A DNA stretch of 64,000 nt from Bifidobacterium gallicum DSM 20093 = LMG 11596 (GCF_000741205.1 NZ_JGYW01000005.1:310001-374000); one strand, 5' to 3'; shown: positions 1-9,132, counted from the stretch's first letter. Program-made: numbers and translations. The notes: generated from the letters alone by a model not told the origin.

Positions 1-961
1 CAGCCTTGGCGCGACGCACCACAATCGGCGGTTCAATCTTGTCCAGATCATAGGCGTGCAGCGGTTGGCCCAAATCCAGCATCACATAGTTTGTCACGTC
101 CACCGGCAGCGAGATCGAGCGCATGCCCGCACGCGTCAAACGGCGGCGCATCCAGTTCGGTGTTGGGCTGCCGGGCTGGTAGCCGCGCACAGCGCGCGCA
201 TAGAAACGGTCGCAACCCACCACGCCATGGATGGGCGCGTCATCATCAATGATCACGTCAATATCGCCGGCATCAGCCGTGCCGGCGGTGGCGGCAGGAG
301 CCTGGTCGTTGAGTTCGTTGACAGGATCGGTGAACGTGGCACCGGTTGAATCCGCGTACTCGCGGGCCACACCACGGTAAGAGAACGCATAGCCGCGGTC
401 AGGTGTCACGTTGATCTCAAGCACGGGCTGGTCCAGATGCAGCAGATGCATCAGGTCGTCACCAGGTTTGAGATTCTCGTATTCCTCAGGCGTGAATCCG
501 TAATCCTTGAGCAGGATGATGCCGTCATGGCTGTCACCCAATCCCAGTTCACGTTCGGACGCACACATGCCATCGGAAATGTGACCATACGTCTTGCGTG
601 GTTCAATCTTGAAGTCACCTGGCAGCACAGCACCAGGCAACGTCACGACGACTTTCTCACCGGCGGCCATGTTTGGCGCGCCACAGATGATGCCGCGCGG
701 CACCTTGTTGCCGTTCTCATCAACGTCGTTGTATTCATCGCCAACGTCCACATGGCACCAGTTGATGATTTTGCCGTTCTTTTGCGGTTCGGGTGTGGCA
801 TCGACCACGTAGCCCACAACAATCGGTCCGGTGACCTGTGAATCGTGGATTTCCTCTTCTTCCAGACCGACGCGCACCAGATCCTTGGCCAGCTGGTCGT
901 AAGTCAGGTCCTGCGCGACGTCCACATGTTCGCGCAGCCAATCAATATCTACCATTGGCAT
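1..961 (-). CDS. pheT: Phenylalanine--tRNA ligase beta subunit (N-terminal part, cut by window edge)
   Basis: This is the N-terminal ~320 residues of the PheT subunit of the heterotetrameric phenylalanyl-tRNA synthetase, which charges tRNA-Phe in the cytoplasm. The minus-strand translation begins MPMVDIDWLREHV and continues through the EMAP/OB-like tRNA-binding domain into the B3/B4 region (DVTNYVMLDLGQPLHAYD near the edge). The ATG at 961 lies seven bases after the pheS stop, and a GGGGGAG ribosome site lies inside the end of pheS, so the two are translated as an operon. The frame stays open to base 1; the rest of the gene lies outside the window. Confidence 0.95.
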   Translation of the reverse strand, partial: MPMVDIDWLREHVDVAQDLTYDQLAKDLVRVGLEEEEIHDSQVTGPIVVGYVVDATPEPQKNGKIINWCHVDVGDEYNDVDENGNKVPRGIICGAPNMAAGEKVVVTLPGAVLPGDFKIEPRKTYGHISDGMCASERELGLGDSHDGIILLKDYGFTPEEYENLKPGDDLMHLLHLDQPVLEINVTPDRGYAFSYRGVAREYADSTGATFTDPVNELNDQAPAATAGTADAGDIDVIIDDDAPIHGVVGCDRFYARAVRGYQPGSPTPNWMRRRLTRAGMRSISLPVDVTNYVMLDLGQPLHAYDLDKIEPPIVVRRAKA

Positions 962-968
962 TTCGGTG

Positions 969-2051
969 TCACTCCCCCATCACAAACTGTTCGCTGAATC
1001 GCACGTCGCCTTCCACAAGGTCGTGCATGTCGTTGATATCGGAACGCAACAGCAGCGTACGTTCCACGCCCACGCCGAATGCGAAGCCCGTGTACTCGTC
1101 CGGGTCAAGGCCTGCCGAGCGCAGCACGTTCGGGTTGACCATGCCGCAGCCGCCCCATTCGAGCCAGCCGGCGCCGCCCTTCTTATCGGGGAACCACAGG
1201 TCAAGTTCAGCTGAAGGCTCGGTGAATGGGAAGTAGCTGGGACGCAGACGCGTCTTGGCTTCCGGGCCGAACATGGCCACGGCCAGCTTGTCGAGCACGC
1301 CCTTCAGGTCGGCCATCGTCAGGCCCTTGTCCACTGCCAGCGCCTCGATCTGGTGGAATACTGGCGTGTGGGTGGCATCAAGTTCATCGGTGCGGAACAC
1401 GCGGCCAGGGCATGCAATATAGAGCGGCACACCATGCGCAATCAGCCCACGCACCTGGTCCGAAGACGTCTGCGTGCGTAGCACCATGTTCGAACCCACG
1501 AAGCCCGCGGCGTCCTTGGCCTGGTTGCCTTTGATATAGAACGTGTCTTGCATTTGGCGGGCAGGATGGTCGGGACCGAAGTTGAGCGCGTCAAAATCGA
1601 ACCATTCGGTTTCCACTTCCGGTCCGTCGGAAATCTGCCAGCCCATCGACACGAAGAAGTCTTCAACATCTTCCATGAGCTTGGGTAGCGGGTGTCGTGC
1701 GCCCAACGGCTTGCGCTTGACGGGCAGCGTCATGTCCACGGTTTCGGCAGCCAGGGCCGCGGCTTCTTCGGCCTGCTTGACTACGGCTTCTTTGGTACCG
1801 AAGGCACGACCAAAGTCGGCGCGCAACTTGCCCATGAGCTTGCCGGCTTCCTTCTTCTGGTCTTTGTCGAGACCGCCGATGGCCTTGCTCGCCATCGTCA
1901 TGGCCGACTGCGCACCCGCATACTGTGTTCTGATGGCCTTGAGTTCCTCCATCGTGGAGGCATGTTCGATTTTCTCAATACCTTCCGCAACCGCAGCGGC
2001 CACGGCTTCGGCATCGAAACTCATCTGTTCTGCCACAAGAGCCCTTTCCAT
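969..2051 (-). CDS. pheS: Phenylalanine--tRNA ligase alpha subunit
   Basis: PheS is the catalytic class II aminoacyl-tRNA synthetase subunit that activates phenylalanine and transfers it to tRNA-Phe, working with PheT. The 360-residue product has an N-terminal coiled-coil stretch (about residues 1-100) and the class II core, with HPLPKLMEDVEDFF, the motif 2 region (VFRTDELDATHTPVFHQIE) and motif 3 near the C-terminus (GFAFGVGVERTLLLR). Length matches the family. The ATG at 2051 follows GAAGGGGGTGAAG, a good ribosome site. It is followed at once by pheT. Confidence 0.97.
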   Translation of the reverse strand: MERALVAEQMSFDAEAVAAAVAEGIEKIEHASTMEELKAIRTQYAGAQSAMTMASKAIGGLDKDQKKEAGKLMGKLRADFGRAFGTKEAVVKQAEEAAALAAETVDMTLPVKRKPLGARHPLPKLMEDVEDFFVSMGWQISDGPEVETEWFDFDALNFGPDHPARQMQDTFYIKGNQAKDAAGFVGSNMVLRTQTSSDQVRGLIAHGVPLYIACPGRVFRTDELDATHTPVFHQIEALAVDKGLTMADLKGVLDKLAVAMFGPEAKTRLRPSYFPFTEPSAELDLWFPDKKGGAGWLEWGGCGMVNPNVLRSAGLDPDEYTGFAFGVGVERTLLLRSDINDMHDLVEGDVRFSEQFVMGE

Positions 2052-2142
2052 AAAGCTTCACCCCCTTCACCTCACCGGGCGCCAGTGGTCCCGTTACGCT
2101 GTGAGGGGCGTGTTTTTGCTTGTTTTTCAACGATTTCCGATA

Positions 2143-3051
2143 TCAGATTGTTTCAACATGACTCGACATAGCCATACTCATCAGCATGATCGACGCGCTG
2201 GTAGCCAAGTTGAGCGATTCGGCCTTGCCGTAGATCGGAATGGACACGATGTCATCAGCCTGTTCAAGCATGCCAGTCTCAAGTCCACGCGCTTCATTGC
2301 CGAACAGCACACAGGTGGGCTGCTGGGCAAAAGTGCGTTGAGCCAACACCACAGGCAACGTGCGTGGCGAACGTTCCTTAGTGCCATATACGTCAGCGGC
2401 AACGAGTGTCATCCCCCGCTCGTGGCACCACTGTGCAAACGTGCTCTCATCCATGGTCAAGATGGGCAGGTGGAACAGTGAACCCGTGGTGCTGCGAATC
2501 ACTTTGGGATTGAACACATCCACGCAATCACCCACCAACACCACACATTCACAGCCCGCCGCGTCGGCGCTGCGAATCACGGTGCCCGCATTGCCGGGAT
2601 CACGCACTTGCCAGAACGCGGCGATGAGTGGGGCACGTGCCGTTCCTCGATCCAGTTGCTCGTCATCCAAGACATCGGCTTGCTCATTGCCGGTCATGAG
2701 TTCACGGCATTGGTTCAAATCGGCAATGGCGAAGATACCTTGGCAATCGCCGCTCACATGATGCATGACCTCTACCGTGGCCTTGTGCACATACGCCCCC
2801 GCCTGCATGGCCAGCCCTGCGCATTGGCCAATGGTCGGGTTGATGAATGCCGCGTCCGGCTCTGTGGAATCCACCGCCACATACAGGTCGAGCACCACGG
2901 AAGGCATCCACTGCAGCAGCTCGCGCACAGCCTGCGGGCCTTCCACAATGAACCGGTTGGCCTTTTCACGTCGTTTGCGGTTGCTCAATTCCATAATGCG
3001 CTTGAACCGCTCCGTCTTGGCTGATTGCAGCACTTCGTTATACATAGGCAT
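2143..3051 (-). CDS. TrmH/SpoU-family RNA 2'-O-methyltransferase
   Basis: This is a SpoU/TrmH-type SAM-dependent methyltransferase, likely a 23S rRNA 2'-O-methyltransferase. The N-terminal ~100 residues form a substrate-binding domain (RREKANRFIVEGPQAVREL). The C-terminal half is the trefoil-knot SPOUT domain with the three family motifs: DPGNAGTVIRSADAAGC, VLFGNEARGL and IPIYGKAESLNLATSASIML. A SpoU gene just upstream of pheST is a common actinobacterial order. The first in-frame ATG is 3060, but AGGATGGG sits about eight bases before the ATG at 3051, which is preferred. The exact modified nucleotide cannot be told from sequence. Confidence 0.92.
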   Translation of the reverse strand: MPMYNEVLQSAKTERFKRIMELSNRKRREKANRFIVEGPQAVRELLQWMPSVVLDLYVAVDSTEPDAAFINPTIGQCAGLAMQAGAYVHKATVEVMHHVSGDCQGIFAIADLNQCRELMTGNEQADVLDDEQLDRGTARAPLIAAFWQVRDPGNAGTVIRSADAAGCECVVLVGDCVDVFNPKVIRSTTGSLFHLPILTMDESTFAQWCHERGMTLVAADVYGTKERSPRTLPVVLAQRTFAQQPTCVLFGNEARGLETGMLEQADDIVSIPIYGKAESLNLATSASIMLMSMAMSSHVETI

Positions 3052-3295
3052 AGCGCCCATCCTATCGTTGCATGCGCCTATCTCATGAGTTCCACGAGTT
3101 GAGCGCCGTTATTCTCTAGAACCTGTCGCTTGCAGCCAGAAATCGTTGTTCACATTTTTGGAATACCGTGAGCACATCATTGATTTGTGTCATTACGCCC
3201 TCTATGCTGGGGGCATAGACTGTTGAACACACTGCACACGCGGTACGTTTCAGGAATCTTTGGTGCCGCACATAAGCCATGAGGGGGCGATAGTC

Positions 3296-3949
3296 ATGGG
3301 TATGGCGGACACCATGGCCATGCGCATTGCGCTTATTGAACATGACGCGTTCGCGGCGCACATGTTGCTTCATCTGCTCAACAAAACATTTCCGCATGCC
3401 CAAGTTGATAGTTATACCGGGCGTGAGAGCAACCTGATCCGTCGCATAGCCCAGGATTCCTATGATGTTGTGGTGGCGTGCATGGAACTCGACCTGTTTA
3501 CCGGTCCGGGACTGTGTGCGGCATTCCGCAAACTCAATGACCACACCCCATTGTTGGGTATTACGAGTTATCCCGCACATCGTTATGAGCATGTGCTGCG
3601 CCAATGCGGCGCCCAGGGACTGGTATCAAAAAACGAACCGAAAAAATTGCTTGCCGCTGTGGCATCCACGGCGCAACATCGAGTAATGCACGGATTCACT
3701 CAGCCATATCAAGCGCACCATGACCTGTTGCAGCGCCGGACACTGCATCGCAATCTTTCCGCCCGCGAAGCCACCGTGTTGCACCTGTTCATGCAATACG
3801 GCAACAATTCCAAAGCCATTGGCCGCGACTTGCATATCCATCCGGAAACCGCCCGCAAGCATCTGCAAAACATTCGTCGCAAACTCGGTGTCGCCGATCT
3901 GACTGAACTGCGCACCGTCGCCTCCAACTACGACCTCGAACTCGCCTGA
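3296..3949 (+). CDS. NarL/LuxR-type regulator with an atypical receiver domain
   Basis: This 217-residue protein has a CheY-like receiver (about residues 8-125) and a C-terminal LuxR-type helix-turn-helix (about 150-210, ending KHLQNIRRKLGVADL). The receiver keeps an acidic cluster (E15/H16/D17), the switch Ser/Thr (LGITS, about 88-92) and the conserved Lys (K112). The position aligned with the phospho-acceptor Asp is Cys62 (VVVACMELD), so phosphorylation in the usual way is doubtful. It is paralogous to the regulator at 9133-9864. No sensor kinase is adjacent. The ATG at 3296 is chosen because GAGGGGG lies about nine bases upstream; an in-frame ATG at 3260 lacks such a site. Confidence 0.85.
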   Translation: MGMADTMAMRIALIEHDAFAAHMLLHLLNKTFPHAQVDSYTGRESNLIRRIAQDSYDVVVACMELDLFTGPGLCAAFRKLNDHTPLLGITSYPAHRYEHVLRQCGAQGLVSKNEPKKLLAAVASTAQHRVMHGFTQPYQAHHDLLQRRTLHRNLSAREATVLHLFMQYGNNSKAIGRDLHIHPETARKHLQNIRRKLGVADLTELRTVASNYDLELA

Positions 3950-3988
3950 ACCACAATGGAATCCACCACCTTCAGACAAGGGATTGGA

Positions 3989-4393
3989 TCAACGTGACAT
4001 GGTCCATGCAGGCAGCTTCATCCTCTTGCAACAACTTGTCACGTTCTTCAGGTTGCATGTGCGCAGCATTGATAGGGGCAGTTCCTTCATGCCGTTTGAC
4101 AACGTGAACAGCACAGGTTGCGAATATCCGCAATCCACTATGCACTGGGAAAAGTTCTGCCACGCCTGGTTGTAATCCTGTTGGGAAATTGTCCCCTCGT
4201 GGTCCAATGCACGTTGCAGCGTATCCTTCACGCTGTCCGGGGCGCGCCCATCGGTTTGTTGCAATAGTAATGCCACATAATCTTTCTGGGATACAGCCAA
4301 TTTTTGTGAGGAGTCTTGTGTAGCTGAAGACTGGCAACCACACACCCCACAAAACCACACAACAGTTAATGTTGCAGCCACATATTTCTTCAT
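3989..4393 (-). CDS. Putative small lipoprotein, unknown function
   Basis: The gene encodes about 134 residues starting MKKYVAATLTVVWF, a short basic N-terminus with a hydrophobic stretch, then a lipobox-like VCGC with the candidate lipidated Cys near residue 20. The rest is polar (QDYNQAWQNFSQCIVDCGY) with several cysteines and no recognised domain. It is probably exported and membrane-anchored. GTAGGG precedes the ATG by about six bases; a TTG two codons upstream is an alternative. It converges with the regulator gene at 3296-3949 and is downstream of the ECF transporter operon, but no functional link is visible. Confidence 0.65.
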   Translation of the reverse strand: MKKYVAATLTVVWFCGVCGCQSSATQDSSQKLAVSQKDYVALLLQQTDGRAPDSVKDTLQRALDHEGTISQQDYNQAWQNFSQCIVDCGYSQPVLFTLSNGMKELPLSMLRTCNLKNVTSCCKRMKLPAWTMSR

Positions 4394-4481
4394 ACCCAAC
4401 CCTACCTCGATACACCATAGATGAATATAAAATATATGGCATTTATATCATTGTAGTTTCATCCCATTAAATTGATAGGAT

Positions 4482-7310
4482 TTATTCCGGCTCACCTAGG
4501 AACGCGAAGGAACCGGTGGTTGCGGCGGTGACGAGCGCGACCACAGGAATTAATACACAGCAAACCAGGAACCAGTAATCACGCGCGTGCATACGGGAAA
4601 TGCGGGCGTGCGAGCGCGGACCGGAACCGCCGAACCCGCGGGCCAGCATGGCTGTGGCCAGCATGGTGGAGCGGCGGATCGAGAGCACGAGCAGTGCGAA
4701 TGCTTGCGGGAAGAACGCTTTGAACGCGTTCTCATCACCCAAACCGCGTGAACGGCGTGATGCGGACAGCGCGGACCAGTCATCGCGCAGCACGGAGAAC
4801 AGACGCATGCCGGCCAGTCCTCCATAGACGAACCGGTCGGGCAGGTGCAAGATCTGGCTGAACGAGTCGGCCAGATCAGTGGCGTCGATGCCGAGCACGA
4901 GTACGATGGCGGGAATGCCGATGGCCAGGATGCGCATGAATGTGGCCAACGCGAGTGTGGCGGAGCGGTCGGTGACGTTCATCCAAGCCCATTGCCACCA
5001 TACGTTACCGCCGCTCTTGCCATAGAGCAGCACAGCCAAAGCAGAGGTGGGCGCGCCAATGAAAATCGGCCATGTTGAACGCACTACGCGCCATGGTGTG
5101 ATGCCCAGCAACCACAGGGCTACGAATTCAATACCCAATGCCACGCTGGCTGAGACGACATCCAGGCTCAACAATAATGGCAGTGACACGAGGAATGCGC
5201 CAAACAAACGTGCGGCGGGATTGAGGGATGCCAGGAACGGCGATCGGCTTGAAGCCTTTGGCTCCTCGTAACGGTCGTTGACCGAGCTGACCGACACGCT
5301 TACCGGATTTGCGGATGCCAGTTGTTGCGGCTGATTGTTTGCCGTCATCACTGGTTGAAGCTGTTCTTGATGAACGTTGTCGGCTTCGGGCATGTCGGAT
5401 GATTCGGATGATGAGGTATCGCGTACCGTTTCCCATTCGGGTGTGCTGAATTCGGGCACGAGTTGCACAACGCGCGCACCCAATGCCGTGACTAGGTCGC
5501 GGTCGTGTGTGACGACGATGATGCTGACGCCGTCGGCGCGCAACGAGTCGATCAGCAGTGCGATTTGCATCCAGGTGCGTCGGTCTTGTCCGAATGTGGG
5601 TTCGTCCAAGATCAGCACGCCTGGGGCGCAGGCGAGCGCGGCGGCTACGGTCAGGCGTCGTTTTTCTCCGCCTGAGAGCGTGTAGGGATTGACGTTGGCG
5701 TATTGGTCGAGGTGGAACCGTGTGAGCAGTTGCATGGCTTGTTCGCCCGCTTGCTGTTCGTCGGTGCCGGTGCGCATGGGTCCGAGCATGACTTCGTCGA
5801 GTACGCTCGAGCAGGCGAATTGATGTTCGGGGTTTTGGAACACGTAGCTAATGCGGCTGGCCAGTTCGCGGCTTGACCAGTCGATGGGCCATGTGCCGCC
5901 GTCGGGGATACCGTTGGCTAACGCGTCTGAAGCTTGGACGACGCCGGTGATGGGTTCGAGTAGGCCGGCCAGCGTGAGTGAGAGTGTGGATTTGCCGGCG
6001 CCGTTGGCGCCAACGAGTGCGGTGATTTCGCCGGCACGGAACTCGAGGTTGATATGTTCGGCGATGGCTTGGCCGTTGCGGCCGATGGCGAGGTCTTGGG
6101 TGGTCAATACCACGTCACCTGGGTGCACGTCCTTGGGTTCGCCGTCGCGCACGGGTAGCTCGCTGGAGGTGCGCTCCTTGGTTTCGGTACGCGCGTCGGC
6201 TGCTAATGCCGTGGTCTCGCCGGCAGCTGGGGACGTTGCGAACGGTGTGATGACGTCTTCGGGACGGCGGTAGCGTTCGGGCACCCAGATGCCAAGTTCG
6301 GCGAAATCAATCGAACGGTCGGTGAACACGGCTTCTGGAGTGCCGTCGGCCACGATGATGGTGCGGCGGAACCCTTCGCGGTCGATTTCTTCATCGAAGC
6401 CTTGTTGGGTGACGCGCTTGTCGTCATGGTCTGCCGATTCAAGGCCGAGCACCACAACGCGGTCAATTAGGTCGACCCATGCGGCGGCACGGTGTTCCAC
6501 GAGTACCATCGTGGCGTGTGTGCGGTCGAGGACTTGCTGGACCGCGCCCACGACTTCGGTGATGCCGTCTGGGTCGAGGTTGGCGGTCGGTTCGTCGAGC
6601 AGTAGCACGCGCGGTTGCATGGCCAACGCTCCGGCCAAGGCGAGGCGTTGCATTTGGCCGCCGGACAAATGCAGCACTGAACGTGACAGTTGCACGCCTT
6701 CCATGCCTACGGCGTGGAGTGATTCATTCACCCGCTGCCATATTTCTTCTCGTGGCACGTCCAGGTTTTCGGGGCCGAACGCCACGTTGTCGCCCAAACG
6801 CTGAAACACGACTTGCGCGTCGGGATCTTGCAACACCAATCCGACGTCGCCGTGGGCCTGATGCACGTCGTTGTCGTAAATCGTGATGTGACCTTCGGTG
6901 ATGCCGCCATCAGCGTCAGCCACGGCGGACTGCGCCACATCATCGTTGAGTTCACGGTCTTGCCCATGCTCGTGACCGGGGGCATGGTCCTTACTTTCAC
7001 AGGAGCCGTCATCCCCAACCGATGCCGGATCCGCGTCATCACCGAGAATGCCTGCGGCGCCTTCCAAAATTGTGGACTTGCCAATGCCGGAAGCACCGAC
7101 CAACAACACGCGTTCGCCTGGTTGAATCTGCAAGTCCAAACCGCGCACGGCGAACTCAGTGCGTGAGGCATGCCGGTACCCCCAGTTGTGCCAGCTGATG
7201 GCTGGGACTTCAGTCTCATGGTGCCTGGCGGCTGGTTGCGGAGGGGCTTGGGGTTGTGGCCGGGATGCTGATTCGTTCACATCGTGTTGGTTCGATGGTT
7301 GGTGCGGCAC
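4482..7310 (-). CDS. Fused ECF transporter energizing module: ATPase-ATPase-transmembrane (YkoD-YkoC type)
   Basis: One 942-residue polypeptide joins two ABC ATPases and an EcfT-like membrane protein. ATPase 1 has Walker A GASGIGKST near residue 72, signature LSGGQ near 215 and Walker B VLLLDEPT near 236. ATPase 2 has Walker A GANGAGKST near 434, signature LSGGEKRRL and Walker B VLILDEPT. The last ~240 residues (from about 700) hold several membrane segments and the EcfT coupling motifs (SRRSRGLG, MLARGFGG). It lies 142 bases after the YkoE-type S component and behind a TPP riboswitch, so thiamine or its pyrimidine precursor is the inferred substrate. GTG 7310 is chosen because AAAGGA precedes it; the frame extends upstream without a ribosome site. 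An acidic, His-rich insertion (about residues 89-140) in ATPase 1 is unusual. Confidence 0.9.
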   Translation of the reverse strand: MPHQPSNQHDVNESASRPQPQAPPQPAARHHETEVPAISWHNWGYRHASRTEFAVRGLDLQIQPGERVLLVGASGIGKSTILEGAAGILGDDADPASVGDDGSCESKDHAPGHEHGQDRELNDDVAQSAVADADGGITEGHITIYDNDVHQAHGDVGLVLQDPDAQVVFQRLGDNVAFGPENLDVPREEIWQRVNESLHAVGMEGVQLSRSVLHLSGGQMQRLALAGALAMQPRVLLLDEPTANLDPDGITEVVGAVQQVLDRTHATMVLVEHRAAAWVDLIDRVVVLGLESADHDDKRVTQQGFDEEIDREGFRRTIIVADGTPEAVFTDRSIDFAELGIWVPERYRRPEDVITPFATSPAAGETTALAADARTETKERTSSELPVRDGEPKDVHPGDVVLTTQDLAIGRNGQAIAEHINLEFRAGEITALVGANGAGKSTLSLTLAGLLEPITGVVQASDALANGIPDGGTWPIDWSSRELASRISYVFQNPEHQFACSSVLDEVMLGPMRTGTDEQQAGEQAMQLLTRFHLDQYANVNPYTLSGGEKRRLTVAAALACAPGVLILDEPTFGQDRRTWMQIALLIDSLRADGVSIIVVTHDRDLVTALGARVVQLVPEFSTPEWETVRDTSSSESSDMPEADNVHQEQLQPVMTANNQPQQLASANPVSVSVSSVNDRYEEPKASSRSPFLASLNPAARLFGAFLVSLPLLLSLDVVSASVALGIEFVALWLLGITPWRVVRSTWPIFIGAPTSALAVLLYGKSGGNVWWQWAWMNVTDRSATLALATFMRILAIGIPAIVLVLGIDATDLADSFSQILHLPDRFVYGGLAGMRLFSVLRDDWSALSASRRSRGLGDENAFKAFFPQAFALLVLSIRRSTMLATAMLARGFGGSGPRSHARISRMHARDYWFLVCCVLIPVVALVTAATTGSFAFLGEPE

Positions 7311-7452
7311 GCTGGATCCTTTGACGTGAATGGTGTGAAGTGCTCTGATGATATGCAGGACTCCGGGTAGGTTTGATACTGGGCAGAGTAATACGCAGAG
7401 TAACACAGGGCGCATCCAACGCATTGAATGTGCCCTGTGATCAGTAGCCGCT

Positions 7453-8138
7453 TCAGTTCATGCCGCGCTGTTCGCGGCCCGATGCGAAGTTGTCGAGTGC
7501 GCCGGTGCGCGCAATGGCGCGGAACAGATACCACATGGCCAAGCCGGCCACCAATGCGCCGGAAATCACGGAAGTGATCAGATAGGTGATGCCATAGGGG
7601 CCCGTCACGTCAATGGCCTGCAGGTTCGTGAAGAACGAATAGCCCCAAGACCCCACGCCCGCCAATGCGCCGGACAGCAACATTGAACCAAGGTTCCATT
7701 TGCTGTAGCGCAGCAACGCGAACGCCAGTTCGGCGCCCACACCCTGTCCAAGGCGATCAGCACCGTGCCAACGCCACCCCACTGGTTGCCGAGCAACGCT
7801 TCCAGGATGCCGGCAATCACTTCGGCGTAAATCGCGGCACCCGGTTTACGCACAATGATGGCGGCCAGCGGTCCGGCAAACAGCCACAAACCGTTAATCA
7901 GGCCGCCCATACCGGGCAACACGGCTTCCAGCGCACCCCATGGTGCCGACGACGCGATGGCCACGACCCAGTAGATCAATGCGGAGGCCACTCCAATGAC
8001 CGAAGCCACGGCGATATCGGCCACACGCCACTTGAGACGGGGTTTGGCCGTGATGGTGGAAGAAGTTGAAGAAGTCATGGGTTGTGCCTTTCTTTTCTCG
8101 CTGTGCGGTTGAATATGGGGTTTCTGATGATTGTTCAT
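7453..8138 (-). pseudogene. ykoE: ECF transporter S component, YkoE family, with a -1 frameshift
   Basis: The N-terminal part (RLKWRVADIAVASVIG, PGMGGLINGLWLFAGPLAA, IVRKPGAAIYAEVIAGI, LGNQWGGVGTVLIAL) and the C-terminal part (QGVGAELAFALLRYSKWN, onward to the stop at 7453) are both clearly YkoE, the substrate-binding membrane component of thiamine-type ECF transporters. They lie in different frames. The break is near 7747-7752, where one missing base turns an expected Leu-x-Gln-Gly-Val-Gly into a frame that soon leaves the family. It could be a true inactivation or a base-calling error. ATG 8138 follows GGGAG; ATG 8078 with AAAGG is an alternative start. Control is by the TPP riboswitch upstream. 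Confidence 0.85.
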
Positions 8139-8172
8139 ATTCAAACTCCCGCAGTATTAAGGCACGGGCGAT

Positions 8173-8274
8173 AACGACGTCCGTGCGCCGGCATTATCCG
8201 GATTCACGTTCAATCGGTCAGGGAACCATTCCCTTCTCAGCCGGCGTTCCGCATGCCAGTTACGCAAGTCGTCG
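8173..8274 (-). promoter_or_regulatory. TPP riboswitch (THI element) upstream of ykoE
   Basis: Read on the minus strand, the element has the THI-box core: GGCTGAGA, then a short variable hairpin (AGGGAATGGTTCCCT), then the GATTGAACGTGAATCCGGATAATGCCGGCG conserved segment read in two parts (positions about 8183-8213). Complementary ends (ACGAC and GTCGT) can form P1. A GCACGG/CCGTGC pairing just after the core could act as the switching hairpin before the ykoE ribosome site. Binding of thiamine pyrophosphate normally shuts off such genes, which fits a thiamine-type transporter. Confidence 0.93.
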
Positions 8275-8903
8275 AATATACCGCTGTACTGCAGCATATG
8301 AGTCGCTATAACGCAACAGGCGCAGGGCCAGCCCCCGTGTCGGTTGACGATTCTAAAGCACGCGCATGACCATGGTGCAAGCATGTCTCATTTTTTGCCA
8401 ACTTCAATGATTATTTGCCATCTTCACCGTAATTATTGTGGTTTGCCATATGCGTACGCCCATGCATATACCCACAAATACGCCCATATGTCAGCGACGC
8501 TTGAACAAGCGGAACAACTGTGATTGGCGCACACTCAACCGTGGTTCGTCGCTGACGTGGTACTTGCCGCCCGTTTCGTTTGCCCATCTCGCTCTCCCCT
8601 CGCGCTCACCGACGTCACCATCGGACGTTGTGTCGCGTCTGCGCGTTTCATTGTTGACCAACGTGGGTTCTTTTCGCAACTGCACTACCATTGTTGTGTG
8701 GCTGTTCTTAGCACAGCACACCTCATATGCCTACGTTGCGGATGCAACGGGCTCACGCGGTAATCATTTCGTGCCAATGTGCATACTTTTCTTCGAATGG
8801 GCATTGCGCTATGGTGCCGAATTCATTGCAACACGCGAATATCTACCACATATGTGGTAGATGGTTTGCCTAATCAACCAAACAATCAGCATAATGCTGG
8901 CGT
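8275..8903. other. Gene-poor stretch with no recognisable protein
   Basis: No open frame here has a ribosome site plus family-like sequence. The longest plus-strand frame (8438-8860, about 140 codons) has composition unlike the neighbouring proteins, and no product could be recognised. The stretch ends in a perfect 22-base palindrome and, 42 bases later, a strong plus-strand terminator, so an unrecognised transcript (small RNA or a decayed gene) may run left to right here. The part from about 8275 to 8420 should also contain the promoter of the ykoE transcript. Confidence 0.4.
8841..8862. repeat. Perfect 22-base palindrome
   Basis: The two 11-base arms are exact reverse complements with no spacer (ATCTACCACAT / ATGTGGTAGAT). 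It sits 42 bases before a plus-strand terminator and about 270 bases upstream of the response regulator start at 9133. An uninterrupted palindrome of this length suits a homodimeric DNA-binding protein, but no owner can be named. Confidence 0.6.
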
Positions 8904-8940
8904 GTGCTTCACCCTTAGGGGAGGGTGAAGCACCTTTTTT
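8904..8940 (+). terminator. Rho-independent terminator with no clear upstream gene
   Basis: Perfect 11-base arms (GTGCTTCACCC / GGGTGAAGCAC) enclose an eight-base loop and are followed by CTTTTTT on the plus strand. It is oriented to end a left-to-right transcript from the 8.3-8.9 kb stretch. Confidence 0.85.
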
Positions 8941-9132
8941 ATTCAAGCCGAGCAATCCGTATCATTGCACACTACGATTCCCAAACCACTCACGTCAGCC
9001 AATGCGTACAGCAATGCCCGAAGCGTTATTCAATATTATTCACGTTTATGAAATATATGCATTCGTGTTCTGTGATATGCATTATTATGAACGCGAAACG
9101 TGTAAAACAATGGTGAATATCGAAGGCATACT

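Noticed and set aside
969-2051. Long plus-strand frames opposite pheS
   Set aside because: Antisense shadows of a well-conserved gene; no family-like sequence.
3972-4442. 156-codon minus ORF overlapping the lipoprotein gene
   Set aside because: The other frame has a clear signal peptide and lipobox; this one looks like a shadow.
8438-8860. 140-codon plus-strand ORF before the orphan terminator
   Set aside because: No ribosome site, composition unlike neighbours and no recognisable domain; kept only as part of the gene-poor stretch.
8925-9116. 63-codon plus-strand ORF just before the response regulator
   Set aside because: It starts inside the terminator stem, has no properly spaced ribosome site, and ends in an AT-rich leader.
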